From assembly GCA_965213855.1 (NCBI GenBank), contig CBDCAA010000008.1, forward strand, positions 1,302,001-1,366,000: a stretch of 64,000 nt of DNA, written 5' to 3'. Position numbers and translations under genes: made by a program. The DNA is from JBBROS01 sp965213855. Its GTDB lineage: Bacteria; Pseudomonadota; Alphaproteobacteria; Acetobacterales; Acetobacteraceae. Shown here one piece after another: positions 1-8,867 of this stretch (the first letter of the stretch is position 1; each line of letters starts with the position of its first letter). Below the pieces are notes generated by a model, which ran no database searches, was not told where the DNA came from, and saw nothing but the letters and a program-made list of their open reading frames with translations.

Positions 1-728
1 GTGTGCAGCCCGATCTGCGCCGACTTGCCCATCGCCCCCAGGAACAGCAGCACCCCGATCACCTCGTAGGCGCGCAGGTCCTGGCCGAACAGATGGTAGA
101 GATCGTTCTGGTGCGCGGCGACGTTGCCGAAAATGTCCTCGAACTGCACGGAGCCGAACAGGAAGAACACGCAGCCGATCCCGGTCGCGAAGAACAGGTC
201 GCCCACCCGGTTGACCACGAATGCCTTGATCGCGGCCCGGCACGCGCTCGGGCGGTCATACCAGTAGCCGATCAGCAGGTAGCTCGCGAGGCCGACGCCT
301 TCCCAACCGAAGAACAGCTGCACCAGGCTATCCGCGGTCACCAGCATCAGCATCGCGAAGGTGAACAGGCTGAGGTAGCTGAAGAAGCGCGGAATGGTCG
401 CGTCGTGGCTCATATAGCCGACGCTGTAGATGTGGATGAGCGTTGCGATGAAGGTGACCATGGCGACCATCAGCGCGCTCAGCGTGTCGGTGCGGAGCGA
501 CCAGTCGACGTTGAAGCCGTCGACCGAGAGCCATGTGCCGAGCGACAGCACGCCGGGCTCGGCGGAGCCGTCGAGGAACGGGATGAAGCTGGCCGTGCCG
601 CAGCAGGCGGCGACGACCATGCACAGGATGGTCACCGCCTGACTGGCACGGTCCCCGATCTGGCGGCCGAGCAGGCCCGCAACGAGCGCGCCCAGCAGCG
701 GCGCGAACACGGCAACGGCGTACAGCAT
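1..728 (-). CDS. nuoL: NADH-quinone oxidoreductase subunit L (partial)
   Basis: Antiporter-like, proton-pumping inner-membrane subunit of respiratory complex I. Only the first 242 codons are present; the gene runs off the left edge. The ATG lies five bases after the nuoK stop. The protein opens with a hydrophobic helix (MLYAVAVFAPLLGALVAG) and later carries GWEGVGLASYLLIGYWY, the segment holding the conserved membrane Glu of NuoL. It is the last visible cistron of the nuo operon; nuoM and nuoN would be expected beyond the edge. The identification is safe from sequence and gene order together. Confidence 0.97.
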   Translation of the reverse strand, partial: MLYAVAVFAPLLGALVAGLLGRQIGDRASQAVTILCMVVAACCGTASFIPFLDGSAEPGVLSLGTWLSVDGFNVDWSLRTDTLSALMVAMVTFIATLIHIYSVGYMSHDATIPRFFSYLSLFTFAMLMLVTADSLVQLFFGWEGVGLASYLLIGYWYDRPSACRAAIKAFVVNRVGDLFFATGIGCVFFLFGSVQFEDIFGNVAAHQNDLYHLFGQDLRAYEVIGVLLFLGAMGKSAQIGLH

Positions 729-733
729 GCCGC

Positions 734-1039
734 TCAGCCCTTCATCAAATTGACGTCCTCGACCTCGATCGAGCCACGGTTGCGGTAATACACGACGACG
801 ATGGCCAGCCCGATCGCAGCCTCGGCGGCCGCAACCGTCAGCACGAACAGCGCGAACACCTGCCCCGCGAGATCCCCCAGCGAAGCGCTGAAGCCGACCA
901 GGTTCAGGTTGACCGAGAGCAGGATCAGCTCGATCGACATCATGATGATGATGACGTTCTTGCGGTTCAGGAAAATCCCGAACACGCCGAGCACGAACAG
1001 CACCGCGCCGACGGCGAGGTAGTGGCCAACGCCGATCAT
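734..1039 (-). CDS. nuoK: NADH-quinone oxidoreductase subunit K
   Basis: Small membrane subunit of complex I (101 aa, the usual length), with three transmembrane helices. Glu37 in helix 2 (MMSIELILL) and Glu73 in helix 3 (AAAEAAIGL) match the two membrane glutamates that are essential in the family. Its ATG overlaps the nuoJ stop by four bases (ATGA), so the two are probably translated together. It belongs to the nuo operon. Confidence 0.98.
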   Translation of the reverse strand: MIGVGHYLAVGAVLFVLGVFGIFLNRKNVIIIMMSIELILLSVNLNLVGFSASLGDLAGQVFALFVLTVAAAEAAIGLAIVVVYYRNRGSIEVEDVNLMKG

Positions 1040-1761
1040 CCGTGCTCTCCCGGCCCCGGCTCACCCACGCCGTGCTCGTGCGGCGCGTCCTCCAGCACGG
1101 CAGCGCCCAGGGCGGGCTCGAGCTGCGGCGCCGCCCGCATCGTCTTCGAAAGATCGAGCCCGGCGCCGCGGGTCACGTCGACCAGCGTGAGCGTGCTGCC
1201 GACCGTGCGGGCGATCTGCCGCGCGATGTCCTGCTTCTTGGTGCCCGACGGACGTTCCCGATGGGTGAGCACGATGGCGCCGATCATCGCGACCATCAGG
1301 ATCAGCCCGGCGGATTGGAACAGGAAGATGTAGTCCGTGTAGATCAGCCGGCCGAGCGCGCGCGTGTTCTCCATGCCGTCCGGCGTGGCACTCAGGTGCA
1401 GCACCGACGCCTCGGGCGCGAACTGCCAGCCGCTCAACACCAGCGCGAGTTCGGCGAACAGCACAAGGCCCACGACGGCGCCGACCGGGGCGTAGCGCTG
1501 GAACCCCTCCCGCATCTGCGCGAAGTTCACGTCCAGCATCATGACGACGAACAGGAACAATACGGCGACCGCGCCGACGTAGACGATGACCAGGATCATC
1601 GCCAGGAACTCGGCCCCGGCGATCAGGAACAGCGCGGCAGCATTGAAGAACGCGAGAATGAGACACAGCACGCTGTGCACTGGGTTGCGGCAGGTGACGA
1701 CGGCCGCCGCCGAGGCGATCAAGATCGCCGAGAACAGGTAGAAGAACGCGGTAACCAGCAT
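1036..1761 (-). CDS. nuoJ: NADH-quinone oxidoreductase subunit J
   Basis: Membrane subunit of complex I, 241 aa from the chosen ATG (MLVTAFFYLFSA). An in-frame extension further upstream would overlap nuoI and has no family resemblance, so it was dropped. Five hydrophobic helices are visible; the one with VIVYVGAVAVLFLFVVMML contains the pi-bulge region typical of NuoJ. The roughly 70-residue hydrophilic tail (TKKQDIARQIARTV onward) is charged and should lie outside the membrane. Starts seven bases after nuoI and overlaps nuoK by four. Confidence 0.97.
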   Translation of the reverse strand: MLVTAFFYLFSAILIASAAAVVTCRNPVHSVLCLILAFFNAAALFLIAGAEFLAMILVIVYVGAVAVLFLFVVMMLDVNFAQMREGFQRYAPVGAVVGLVLFAELALVLSGWQFAPEASVLHLSATPDGMENTRALGRLIYTDYIFLFQSAGLILMVAMIGAIVLTHRERPSGTKKQDIARQIARTVGSTLTLVDVTRGAGLDLSKTMRAAPQLEPALGAAVLEDAPHEHGVGEPGPGEHG

Positions 1762-1768
1762 CGGGTCC

Positions 1769-2257
1769 TCAGCGGTAAGGGGCGTCGAGCTCGAGCCGTT
1801 TGGACAGCTCGGCCTCCCAGCGGTCGCCGTTGGCCAGCAGCTTGGCCTTGTCATACAGCAGCTCCGACCGCGTCTCGGTCGCGAACTCCAGGTTCGGGCC
1901 CTCGACGATCGCGTCGACCGGGCAGCTTTCCTCGCACAGGCCGCAGTAGATGCACTTCGTCATGTCGATGTCGTATCGCGTGGTGCGGCGGCTGCCGTCC
2001 TCGCGCGGCTCGGCCTCGATGGTGATGGCCAGCGCCGGGCATACGGCCTCGCACAGCTTGCAGGCAATGCAGCGCTCCTCCCCGTTCGGGTAACGGCGCA
2101 GCGCGTGCTCGCCCTTGAAGCGGGGGCTGAGCGGGTTGCGCTCATGCGGGTAGTTGATGGTGGCCTTGCGCCGGAAGAAATACTTGAGCGTGAGCCACAG
2201 GCCGCCGACGAGTTCCGTCAGCAGCAGGCTTCGCGCCGTGCGGTCGATGAACGCCAT
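1769..2257 (-). CDS. nuoI: NADH-quinone oxidoreductase subunit I (2x 4Fe-4S)
   Basis: Peripheral-arm iron-sulfur subunit of complex I, carrying clusters N6a and N6b that pass electrons toward NuoB. 162 aa, normal length. Two classic ferredoxin motifs are present: Cys63/66/69/73 (CIACKLCEAVCP) and Cys102/105/108/112 (CIYCGLCEESCP). The amphipathic N-terminus (LLLTELVGGLWLTLKYFF) is the membrane-contacting part. The ATG is directly next to the nuoH stop codon. Confidence 0.99.
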   Translation of the reverse strand: MAFIDRTARSLLLTELVGGLWLTLKYFFRRKATINYPHERNPLSPRFKGEHALRRYPNGEERCIACKLCEAVCPALAITIEAEPREDGSRRTTRYDIDMTKCIYCGLCEESCPVDAIVEGPNLEFATETRSELLYDKAKLLANGDRWEAELSKRLELDAPYR

Positions 2258-3280
2258 CTAGACTCCTTGCTGGCCGGGCAGCCAGCCCATCACGAGCAGC
2301 ACCCCGGCCGTCAGCACCAGCCAGCCGAGCGACAGCGGCAGGAACACCTTCCAGCCGAGCCGCATCAACTGGTCATAGCGGAAGCGGGGGAACGTCGCGC
2401 GCACCCATACGAACATGAACAGCACGAGGCAGATCTTGGCAATCAGCCAGAGCGGCCCGGGGATCCAGGTGAACGGCGGGAACGGGATCGGGCTCAGCCA
2501 GCCGCCCAGGAACAGGATGGCCGTCAGCGCCGACATCAGGATCATGTTCGCGTATTCGGCCAGGAAGAACAGGCCGAACGTCATGGCGCCATACTCGACG
2601 TTGAAGCCGCCGACGATCTCGCTCTCACCCTCGGCCAGGTCGAACGGCGCGCGGTTGGTCTCGGCCAAGATGCTGACGAAGAACACGACAAACATCGGGA
2701 ACAGCGGAATGAAGAACCAAACGTTCTGCTGCGCCATGACGATGTCGGTCAGGTTCAGGCTTCCGGCACATAGCAGCACCGTCACCATCACGAAGCCCAT
2801 GCTGACTTCGTAGCTGACCATCTGCGCGGCCGACCGCAGCGCACCGAGGAACGGATACTTGGAATTGCTCGCCCAGCCAGCGATGATAATCCCGTAGACG
2901 CCCATGCTGCTGATGGCGAACAGATAGAGGATGCCGACGTTGATGTCGGCGATCGCCCAACCCTCGTTCATCGGGATCACCGCCCAGGCGGACATCGCGA
3001 GCGTCATGGTCAGCAACGGCGCGAACAGGAACAGCAGCCGGTTCGCGCCCGTCGGCACGATCGTCTCCTTCATCAGCATCTTCAGCGCATCGGCAAACGG
3101 CTGCATCAGCCCGAACGGCCCGACCACGTTGGGGCCGAGCCGCATCTGCATCGCGGCCATCACCTTGCGCTCGGCCAGCGTGAGGTAGGCGACGCTGATC
3201 AGCACCGGCACCAGCATCGCCAGCGTTTTCGCGACCGTCAGCAGCAGCACGCCGATCGTGGTGTCGAAGAACCCGGTCAT
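2258..3280 (-). CDS. nuoH: NADH-quinone oxidoreductase subunit H
   Basis: Membrane subunit of complex I that forms much of the quinone chamber. 340 aa, about eight helices. The conserved loop DLAEGESEIVGGFNVEYG, rich in the acidic residues that link quinone chemistry to proton movement, is intact. The start is MTGFFDTTIG; a longer in-frame extension overlaps nuoG, is arginine-rich and was rejected. Seven bases separate it from nuoG. Confidence 0.98.
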   Translation of the reverse strand: MTGFFDTTIGVLLLTVAKTLAMLVPVLISVAYLTLAERKVMAAMQMRLGPNVVGPFGLMQPFADALKMLMKETIVPTGANRLLFLFAPLLTMTLAMSAWAVIPMNEGWAIADINVGILYLFAISSMGVYGIIIAGWASNSKYPFLGALRSAAQMVSYEVSMGFVMVTVLLCAGSLNLTDIVMAQQNVWFFIPLFPMFVVFFVSILAETNRAPFDLAEGESEIVGGFNVEYGAMTFGLFFLAEYANMILMSALTAILFLGGWLSPIPFPPFTWIPGPLWLIAKICLVLFMFVWVRATFPRFRYDQLMRLGWKVFLPLSLGWLVLTAGVLLVMGWLPGQQGV

Positions 3281-3287
3281 CACGCCC

Positions 3288-5330
3288 CTATTCGGCGGCC
3301 TGCAGCGCCTGCGGGCCGTATGTGCGGCTGCATTCCGCCATCGTCGCACTCGCCCGCGCGATCGCGTTCGTTTGGTAGTAGTCCTGGACCGGATAGGCAA
3401 ATGACGTGTCGGCCACGGCAGCGCCGCCGGCCGGGCCGGACGTGTCGGCGCACCCGGCCGCGATCGCCTGCTGCCGCCCGAACACCGGGTTCACCTCGAC
3501 CAGCCGGGTCCGCAACTCGGTCAGCGTGTCGTAGGCGAGCGGCTTGCCGAGCACGGCGCTGAACGCCCGCAGGATGGCCCAGTCCTCCCGCGCCTCGCCG
3601 GGCGGCTGGGTGGCCGCGAAACCGCGCTGCACGAGGCCCGCGGTGTTGACGTAGGTCCCGCTTTTCTCAGTGTAAGCGGCGCCAGGCAGGATCACGTCGG
3701 CCCGGGCCGCGCCGCGGTCGCCATGGTGGCCCTGATACACCACGAAGGTGCTGGCCGGGATGGCGGCCGCATCGACCTCGTCCGCGCCAAGTAGCCAGAG
3801 CAGGTCGACGCCGCCACCCAGCATCGTCGCGAGCGGCTTGCCGCCAACGCCCGGAACGAACCCGATGTCGAGCGCGCCGACCCGGGCCGCGGCAGTATGT
3901 AGGACGTTGAACCCGTGCCACTCCGCCGTCAGTGCGCCAGCCGCCGCGGCCAGCGCCCACGCCGCGGCAAGCACGGCCGCGCCATCGGGCCGGGCCAGCG
4001 CGCCCTGGCCGACGATGACCATGGGCCGCTTCGCCGCCTGGAACGCATCGGCGAACGCGCCCTCGAACTTGGACAGCACACCTGGACCGGCGCCGAGATT
4101 GTCATGCGCGTAGGTGAGGTCGATCTCCGGCCCGGCCACCGCCACTGGGCACCCACCCAGGGCCCAGCGCTTGCGAATACGCGCGTTGAGCACCGGCGCC
4201 TCGCGCCGCGGATTGCAGCCAACGAGCAGGATCGCGTCCGCCTCGTCGATCCCGGCAACGCCGCTGTTGAACACGTAGAAGTCCCGCCGCGATGCATCCA
4301 GCGCGGCCCCGTCCTGCCGGCAATCCACATTGGCCGAGCCGAGCCCGGCCATGACGTCCTTCAATGCCAGCATGCTCTCCGCGTCGCACAGATCGCCCGC
4401 GACGGCGCCGATGCGATCCCCGGGCAGGTCACGCAGCCGGGCCGCGATGGCGCCGAACGCCTCCGGCCAGGTCGCCGGGCGCAACTTGCCGTTCTCGCGC
4501 ACCCACGGCCTATCCAGCCGCCGCCGCTTCAGCCCGTCATGGCTGAACCGGCCCTTGTCGGCCATCCACTCCTCGTTCACGGCGTCGTTGGTGCGCGGCA
4601 GGACCCGCAGCACTTCGGACCCGCGCGCATCCACCCGAATGTTGGTCCCGAGCGCGTCGTGCACGTCGACGCTGTCGGTCTTGCGCAGCTCCCACGGGCG
4701 CGCGGTGAAGCTGTAGGGCTTGTTCAGCAACGCGCCCACCGGGCAGATGTCGATCAGGTTGCCCGACAGCTCGGTCGTCAGCGCCTTCTCGATGTAGGTG
4801 CCGACCTCCATCGTCTCGCCCCGGCTGGTGGCACCCATCTCCGGCACGCCCGCGACCTCGCTGCTGAAGCGGATGCAGCGCGTGCAGTGGATGCACCGTG
4901 TCATGAACGTCTTGACCAGCGGGCCCAGATACTTGTCCTTCACGGCCCGCTTGTTCTCGGCATAGCGCGAGTGGTCCATACCGTAGGAGTAGGCCTGGTC
5001 CTGCAGGTCGCACTCGCCGCCCTGGTCGCAGATCGGGCAATCCAGCGGATGGTTGATCAGCAGGAACTCCATCACGCCCCGCCGCGCGTTCCGCACCGTC
5101 AAGGTGTCGGTCTTGACCACCATGTTGTCCGCGACCGGGTAGGCGCAGGACGCGACCGGCTTCGGCGCTTTCTCGATCTCGACCAGGCACATCCGGCAAT
5201 TGCCAGCGACGCTCAGCCGCTCATGGTAGCAAAAGCGGGGGATCTCGACCCCCGCCGCCTCGCACGCCTGGAGCACGGAGGCGCCGTTCGGCACCTCGAC
5301 CTGGACGCCGTCGACCGTGACCTTCGCCAT
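3288..5330 (-). CDS. nuoG: NADH-quinone oxidoreductase subunit G
   Basis: Large iron-sulfur subunit of the hydrophilic arm (680 aa, alphaproteobacterial length). A 2Fe-2S ferredoxin domain uses Cys34, 45, 48 and 62; His94 with Cys98, 101 and 107 bind N5; Cys146, 149, 152 and 196 bind N4. A degenerate molybdopterin-oxidoreductase-like domain fills the C-terminal two thirds. I do not see the extra Cys set for cluster N7, which many alphaproteobacteria lack. Six bases from nuoF. Confidence 0.98.
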   Translation of the reverse strand: MAKVTVDGVQVEVPNGASVLQACEAAGVEIPRFCYHERLSVAGNCRMCLVEIEKAPKPVASCAYPVADNMVVKTDTLTVRNARRGVMEFLLINHPLDCPICDQGGECDLQDQAYSYGMDHSRYAENKRAVKDKYLGPLVKTFMTRCIHCTRCIRFSSEVAGVPEMGATSRGETMEVGTYIEKALTTELSGNLIDICPVGALLNKPYSFTARPWELRKTDSVDVHDALGTNIRVDARGSEVLRVLPRTNDAVNEEWMADKGRFSHDGLKRRRLDRPWVRENGKLRPATWPEAFGAIAARLRDLPGDRIGAVAGDLCDAESMLALKDVMAGLGSANVDCRQDGAALDASRRDFYVFNSGVAGIDEADAILLVGCNPRREAPVLNARIRKRWALGGCPVAVAGPEIDLTYAHDNLGAGPGVLSKFEGAFADAFQAAKRPMVIVGQGALARPDGAAVLAAAWALAAAAGALTAEWHGFNVLHTAAARVGALDIGFVPGVGGKPLATMLGGGVDLLWLLGADEVDAAAIPASTFVVYQGHHGDRGAARADVILPGAAYTEKSGTYVNTAGLVQRGFAATQPPGEAREDWAILRAFSAVLGKPLAYDTLTELRTRLVEVNPVFGRQQAIAAGCADTSGPAGGAAVADTSFAYPVQDYYQTNAIARASATMAECSRTYGPQALQAAE

Positions 5331-5336
5331 CGCTGC

Positions 5337-6647
5337 TTACTCCGCCGCCATCGGCATGGGCCGCGGCGCCGAGCGGGACTTATACTCGGCGATACGCTGC
5401 TCGATCACCGGGCGGAAATGCCTGATCAAACCTTGAATCGGCCACGCCGCCGCGTCGCCCAGCGCGCAGATGGTGTGGCCTTCGATCTGCCTGGTCACCT
5501 GCTCGAGCGTGTCGATCTCACTCACTTCGGCCCGGCCCTGCACCATCCGGCCCATCACCCGCATGATCCAGCCCGTGCCTTCGCGACATGGCGTGCACTG
5601 GCCACAGCTCTCATGCTTGTAGAACTGCGCCAGGCGATGGATTGCGGCGATCAGGTCGGTGGACTTGTCCATCACGATCACGCCCGCGGTGCCGAGACCG
5701 GACTTCACGTCGCGCAGGCTGTCGAAGTCCATCAGCACCGTGTCGCAGATCTCCTTTGGCAGCAGCGGCACCGACGCCCCGCCGGGAATCACGGCCAGCA
5801 GGTTGTCCCAGCCGCCGCGGACGCCGCCGGCGTAGGTGTCGATCAGCTCGCGGAGCGGGATGCCCAGCTCTTCCTCGACGTTGCATGGCTTGTTCACATG
5901 CCCGCTGATGCAGAAGATCTTGGTGCCCGAGTTCTTCGGCCGCCCCAGCGCCGAGAACCAGGCGCCCCCCCGGCGCATGATCGCCGGGGCAACCGCGATC
6001 GTCTCGACGTTGTTCACCGTCGTCGGGCAGCCATACAGGCCCACCGCGGCCGGAAATGGCGGCTTCAGCCGCGGCATCCCCTTCTTGCCCTCGAGACTCT
6101 CCAGCAGCGCCGTCTCCTCGCCACAGATATACGCCCCGGCGCCGCGATGGACGTACACGTCGTAGTCGTAGCCAGACCCAGCCGCGTTCACGCCGATCAG
6201 CTCGGCCGCATACGCCTCGGCCACGGCGCGCTCCAGCACTGCCGCTTCGTTATAGTATTCGCCGCGGATGTAGATGTAGCAGGCGCGCGCGCCCATCGCG
6301 AAGCCGGCGATCAGCGCGCCCTCGATCAGCTTGTGGGGGTCGTGGCGCAGGATGTCGCGGTCCTTGCAGGTGCCGGGCTCGCTCTCGTCGGCGTTGATCA
6401 CCAGGTAGCTCGGCCGGCCGTCGGGTGCTGCCTGCTTCGGCATGAACGACCACTTCATCCCGGTCGGGAAACCCGCGCCGCCGCGGCCGCGCAGCCCGGA
6501 CGTCTTCATCTCCTCGATGATCGCATCCCGTCCGCGCGCCAGGATCGCAGCCGTGTCGTCCCAGTCGCCACGCGAGCGCGCGCCGTCCAGGAACGGGTCG
6601 TGCTGGCCGTAGAGATTGGTGAAAATCCGGTCCTTGTCGGCAAGCAT
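5337..6647 (-). CDS. nuoF: NADH-quinone oxidoreductase subunit F
   Basis: NADH- and FMN-binding subunit where electrons enter complex I. 436 aa. The glycine-rich nucleotide segment GLRGRGGAGFPTG is at residues 51-63. Cluster N3 ligands are Cys348, Cys351 and Cys354 (ESCGQCTPCREG) plus Cys394 (HTICALGD). The start MLADKDRIFTNLYG gives the family N-terminus; the longer frame upstream runs through nuoE and was rejected. Five bases after nuoE. Confidence 0.98.
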   Translation of the reverse strand: MLADKDRIFTNLYGQHDPFLDGARSRGDWDDTAAILARGRDAIIEEMKTSGLRGRGGAGFPTGMKWSFMPKQAAPDGRPSYLVINADESEPGTCKDRDILRHDPHKLIEGALIAGFAMGARACYIYIRGEYYNEAAVLERAVAEAYAAELIGVNAAGSGYDYDVYVHRGAGAYICGEETALLESLEGKKGMPRLKPPFPAAVGLYGCPTTVNNVETIAVAPAIMRRGGAWFSALGRPKNSGTKIFCISGHVNKPCNVEEELGIPLRELIDTYAGGVRGGWDNLLAVIPGGASVPLLPKEICDTVLMDFDSLRDVKSGLGTAGVIVMDKSTDLIAAIHRLAQFYKHESCGQCTPCREGTGWIMRVMGRMVQGRAEVSEIDTLEQVTRQIEGHTICALGDAAAWPIQGLIRHFRPVIEQRIAEYKSRSAPRPMPMAAE

Positions 6648-6652
6648 CGCCG

Positions 6653-7399
6653 TCACTCCACCAAAGACAGTAGTGTCTGGGGTCCACCCTCGGGCGCCGA
6701 CGTGATCCGGCCGATCGTCGAGCCGACCGGCGGCCGCTCCCCCCGCCGCAGCGCCTGCAGCAGCGCGCGCGTCCGGTCGTAGTCGAGATCCTCGTAGTAG
6801 TCGTTGTCGACCTGGAGGATGGGCGCATTCACACAGGCGCCCACGCACTCCACTTCGCTCATCGTGAACGCGCCATCGCCGCTCGTCTCGCGCCACCCCT
6901 TGATGCCGCTCTCGTCACGGCAGGCGCGCGTGATCTCGTCCGAGCCGCGCAGCCAGCACGGCGTCGTCTTGCAGATCTGCAGGTGATAGCGCCCGATCGG
7001 CTTCGTGTTGAACATCAGGTAGAAGGTCGCGACCTCATAGACACGGATCGGCGGCATGGTCAGCCGCGCGGCAACAACGTCCATCGCCACGCGCGGCACC
7101 CAAGCGCTGCCGGCATGCCGGCGCATCTGATCCTGCACGACATACAACAACGGAATGACCGCGCTGGCGTGCCGGCTGGCCGGGTACTTGGCCAAGATCG
7201 TCTCGATCGCCTTCTCGCTCGCCTCGTCGAACGCGAAGCGGGACGGTTCGCCGTGCGGATCCGATGGCGGATTCATCGCCGAACCCATCGGCTCGGACGT
7301 GCCGTTCGCGGCCGCCGACCCGGCAACGGTGCCGGCGTCGACCACCGGCGCATGCTCCCGATCGGACCGGCTGCCCGGGCTGTTGCCGAGATCGCTCAC
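6653..7399 (-). CDS. nuoE: NADH-quinone oxidoreductase subunit E
   Basis: Thioredoxin-fold 2Fe-2S subunit (cluster N1a) that pairs with NuoF. The conserved part starts near SRFAFDEASEKAIETILAKY. Cluster ligands are in CKTTPCW and, about 40 residues on, VECVGACVNAP. I chose a GTG that overlaps the nuoD stop by four bases (GTGA) and has GGGGAG eight bases ahead, giving 248 aa with a poorly conserved leader of about 40 residues. ATG codons at 7288 and 7276 give the shorter usual form but have no clear ribosome site. The function is certain, the start less so. Confidence 0.93.
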   Translation of the reverse strand: MSDLGNSPGSRSDREHAPVVDAGTVAGSAAANGTSEPMGSAMNPPSDPHGEPSRFAFDEASEKAIETILAKYPASRHASAVIPLLYVVQDQMRRHAGSAWVPRVAMDVVAARLTMPPIRVYEVATFYLMFNTKPIGRYHLQICKTTPCWLRGSDEITRACRDESGIKGWRETSGDGAFTMSEVECVGACVNAPILQVDNDYYEDLDYDRTRALLQALRRGERPPVGSTIGRITSAPEGGPQTLLSLVE

Positions 7400-8640
7400 C
7401 GGTCGATCTCCCCGAACACGACGTCGAGCGAGCCGATCACCGCGACCGCGTCGGCCAGCATGTGGCGGCGGCTCATATGCTCCATCGCCTGCAGGAACGC
7501 GAAGCCGGTCGGGCGGATCTTGCAGCGGTATGGCCGATTGCTGCCATCCGCGATCAGATACACGCCGAACTCGCCTTTCGGGCTTTCGGTGGCCGTGTAG
7601 GTCGTCCCGGCCGGGATGTGATAGCCCTCGGTATACAGCTTGAAGTGATGGATCAGCGCTTCCATCGACTTCTTCATCTCGCTTCGGCGGGGCGGCGTGA
7701 ACTTGCGGTCCTGCACCTTGACGTCGCCGGGCCGCATCTTCTCCAGGCATTGCTGGATAATGTACGTGCTCTGCCGCATCTCGGCCATTCGCACGAGATA
7801 CCGGTCATAGCAGTCGCCGTTGCGGCCGACGGGGATCTCAAAATCCACCGCGTCGTACATGTCGTAGGGCTGCGACCGCCGCAGGTCCCAAGCGTGGCCG
7901 CTGGCGCGCAGGCACGGGCCGGAGAAGCCCCAGGCCAGCGCGTCCTCGGGCGACATGATGCCGATATCGACTGTACGCTGCTTCCAGATGCGATTGCCGG
8001 TCAGCAGGTTCTCGAGTTCGTCGACGAACTTGGGGAAGGTCTGCGCCCACTCGTGGATCCGCGCGTCCAGTCCCGCCGGCATATCTTTGGCGACACCACC
8101 GGCCCTGTAGTAGTTGGAGTGCAGCCGGGCGCCCGAGACTGCCTCGTAAAACTCCATCAGCTTCTCACGCTCCTCGAAGCCCCACAGGCTCGGCGTGATG
8201 GCGCCGACGTCGAGCGCATAGGTCGTGATGTTGAGCAGATGGTTCAGCACGCGGGTGATCTCGGAGAACATTGTCCGGATCCACTTGCCGCGCTCCGGCA
8301 CCTCGATGCCGAGCAGCTTCTCCTGCGCCAGCACGAAGGTGTGCTCCATGCACATCGGGCTGACGTAATCCAGCCGGTCGAAATACGGCAGCGCCTGAAG
8401 GTAGGTCTTGTGCTCGATCAGCTTCTCGGTGCCGCGGTGCAGCAGGCCGATATGCGGGTCCGCACGCTCCACCACTTCCCCGTCCATTTCGAGGATCAGC
8501 CGCAGAACGCCATGCGCGGCCGGGTGCTGCGGGCCGAAGTTGATCGTGTGGTTGTCCACCTCGATCACCTTGGGCGTGCGCTCCTTGGGCTCACCTGGCG
8601 TGGTCGCATGGGTGCCGGTCTTAACGTCGAGGTCGCTCAT
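7396..8640 (-). CDS. nuoD: NADH-quinone oxidoreductase subunit D
   Basis: 49-kDa-type subunit of complex I, which with NuoB and NuoH forms the quinone site. 414 aa. It has the family signature INFGPQHPAAHGVLR near residue 35, GLLHRGTEKL, and the C-terminal end FGEIDR shared with NiFe-hydrogenase-like proteins. It is a stand-alone nuoD, not the nuoCD fusion of enterobacteria. The ATG overlaps the stop of the small upstream cistron (ATGA), so its translation is probably coupled to that gene rather than directly to nuoC. Confidence 0.98.
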   Translation of the reverse strand: MSDLDVKTGTHATTPGEPKERTPKVIEVDNHTINFGPQHPAAHGVLRLILEMDGEVVERADPHIGLLHRGTEKLIEHKTYLQALPYFDRLDYVSPMCMEHTFVLAQEKLLGIEVPERGKWIRTMFSEITRVLNHLLNITTYALDVGAITPSLWGFEEREKLMEFYEAVSGARLHSNYYRAGGVAKDMPAGLDARIHEWAQTFPKFVDELENLLTGNRIWKQRTVDIGIMSPEDALAWGFSGPCLRASGHAWDLRRSQPYDMYDAVDFEIPVGRNGDCYDRYLVRMAEMRQSTYIIQQCLEKMRPGDVKVQDRKFTPPRRSEMKKSMEALIHHFKLYTEGYHIPAGTTYTATESPKGEFGVYLIADGSNRPYRCKIRPTGFAFLQAMEHMSRRHMLADAVAVIGSLDVVFGEIDR

Positions 8641-8867
8641 GCGGGCAGTCCTATGGCCCCGGTCTTCAACGCCCGAACGCGATCGGCGAAGCGGCTGGGT
8701 TGTGAGTGCATCGCGCGGACCTCGGTCAGCAAGGCGACAAGGGTCCCGCCTTGGCTCATTGCGAGAGCCGTCAGGACCGTCACGCCGTCCTTCAGGCAAG
8801 CGACATCCGTCGTCAGTTGCTTCATGGATCTCACAAGAAAGCTCAGGTCCGGGTTGTCGCTCATCAT
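8637..8867 (-). CDS. Small unrecognised cistron inside the nuo operon (orfX)
   Basis: 76-residue protein of unknown function. Its ATG overlaps the nuoC stop (TGATG) and its stop overlaps the nuoD start (ATGA), so it is embedded in the operon by translational coupling at both ends. An alternative ATG lies one codon later. The sequence is mainly helical: MMSDNPDLSFLVRSMKQL, a middle run with VTVLTALAMSQGGTLVALL, then EVRAMHSQPSRFADRVRAL. The heptad-like spacing of Leu/Val suggests an amphipathic helix or short coiled coil, with no clear transmembrane span, cysteine cluster or signal peptide. It is not one of the 14 standard bacterial Nuo subunits. It could be an accessory or assembly subunit, or an unrelated passenger. 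Confidence 0.75.
   Translation of the reverse strand: MMSDNPDLSFLVRSMKQLTTDVACLKDGVTVLTALAMSQGGTLVALLTEVRAMHSQPSRFADRVRALKTGAIGLPA

Noticed and set aside
3915..6782. Very long plus-strand open frame antisense to nuoG/nuoF
   Set aside because: Composition-driven shadow. The minus strand carries unmistakable nuoG and nuoF with all cluster ligands; the plus frame is His/Arg/Ala-rich with no motif.
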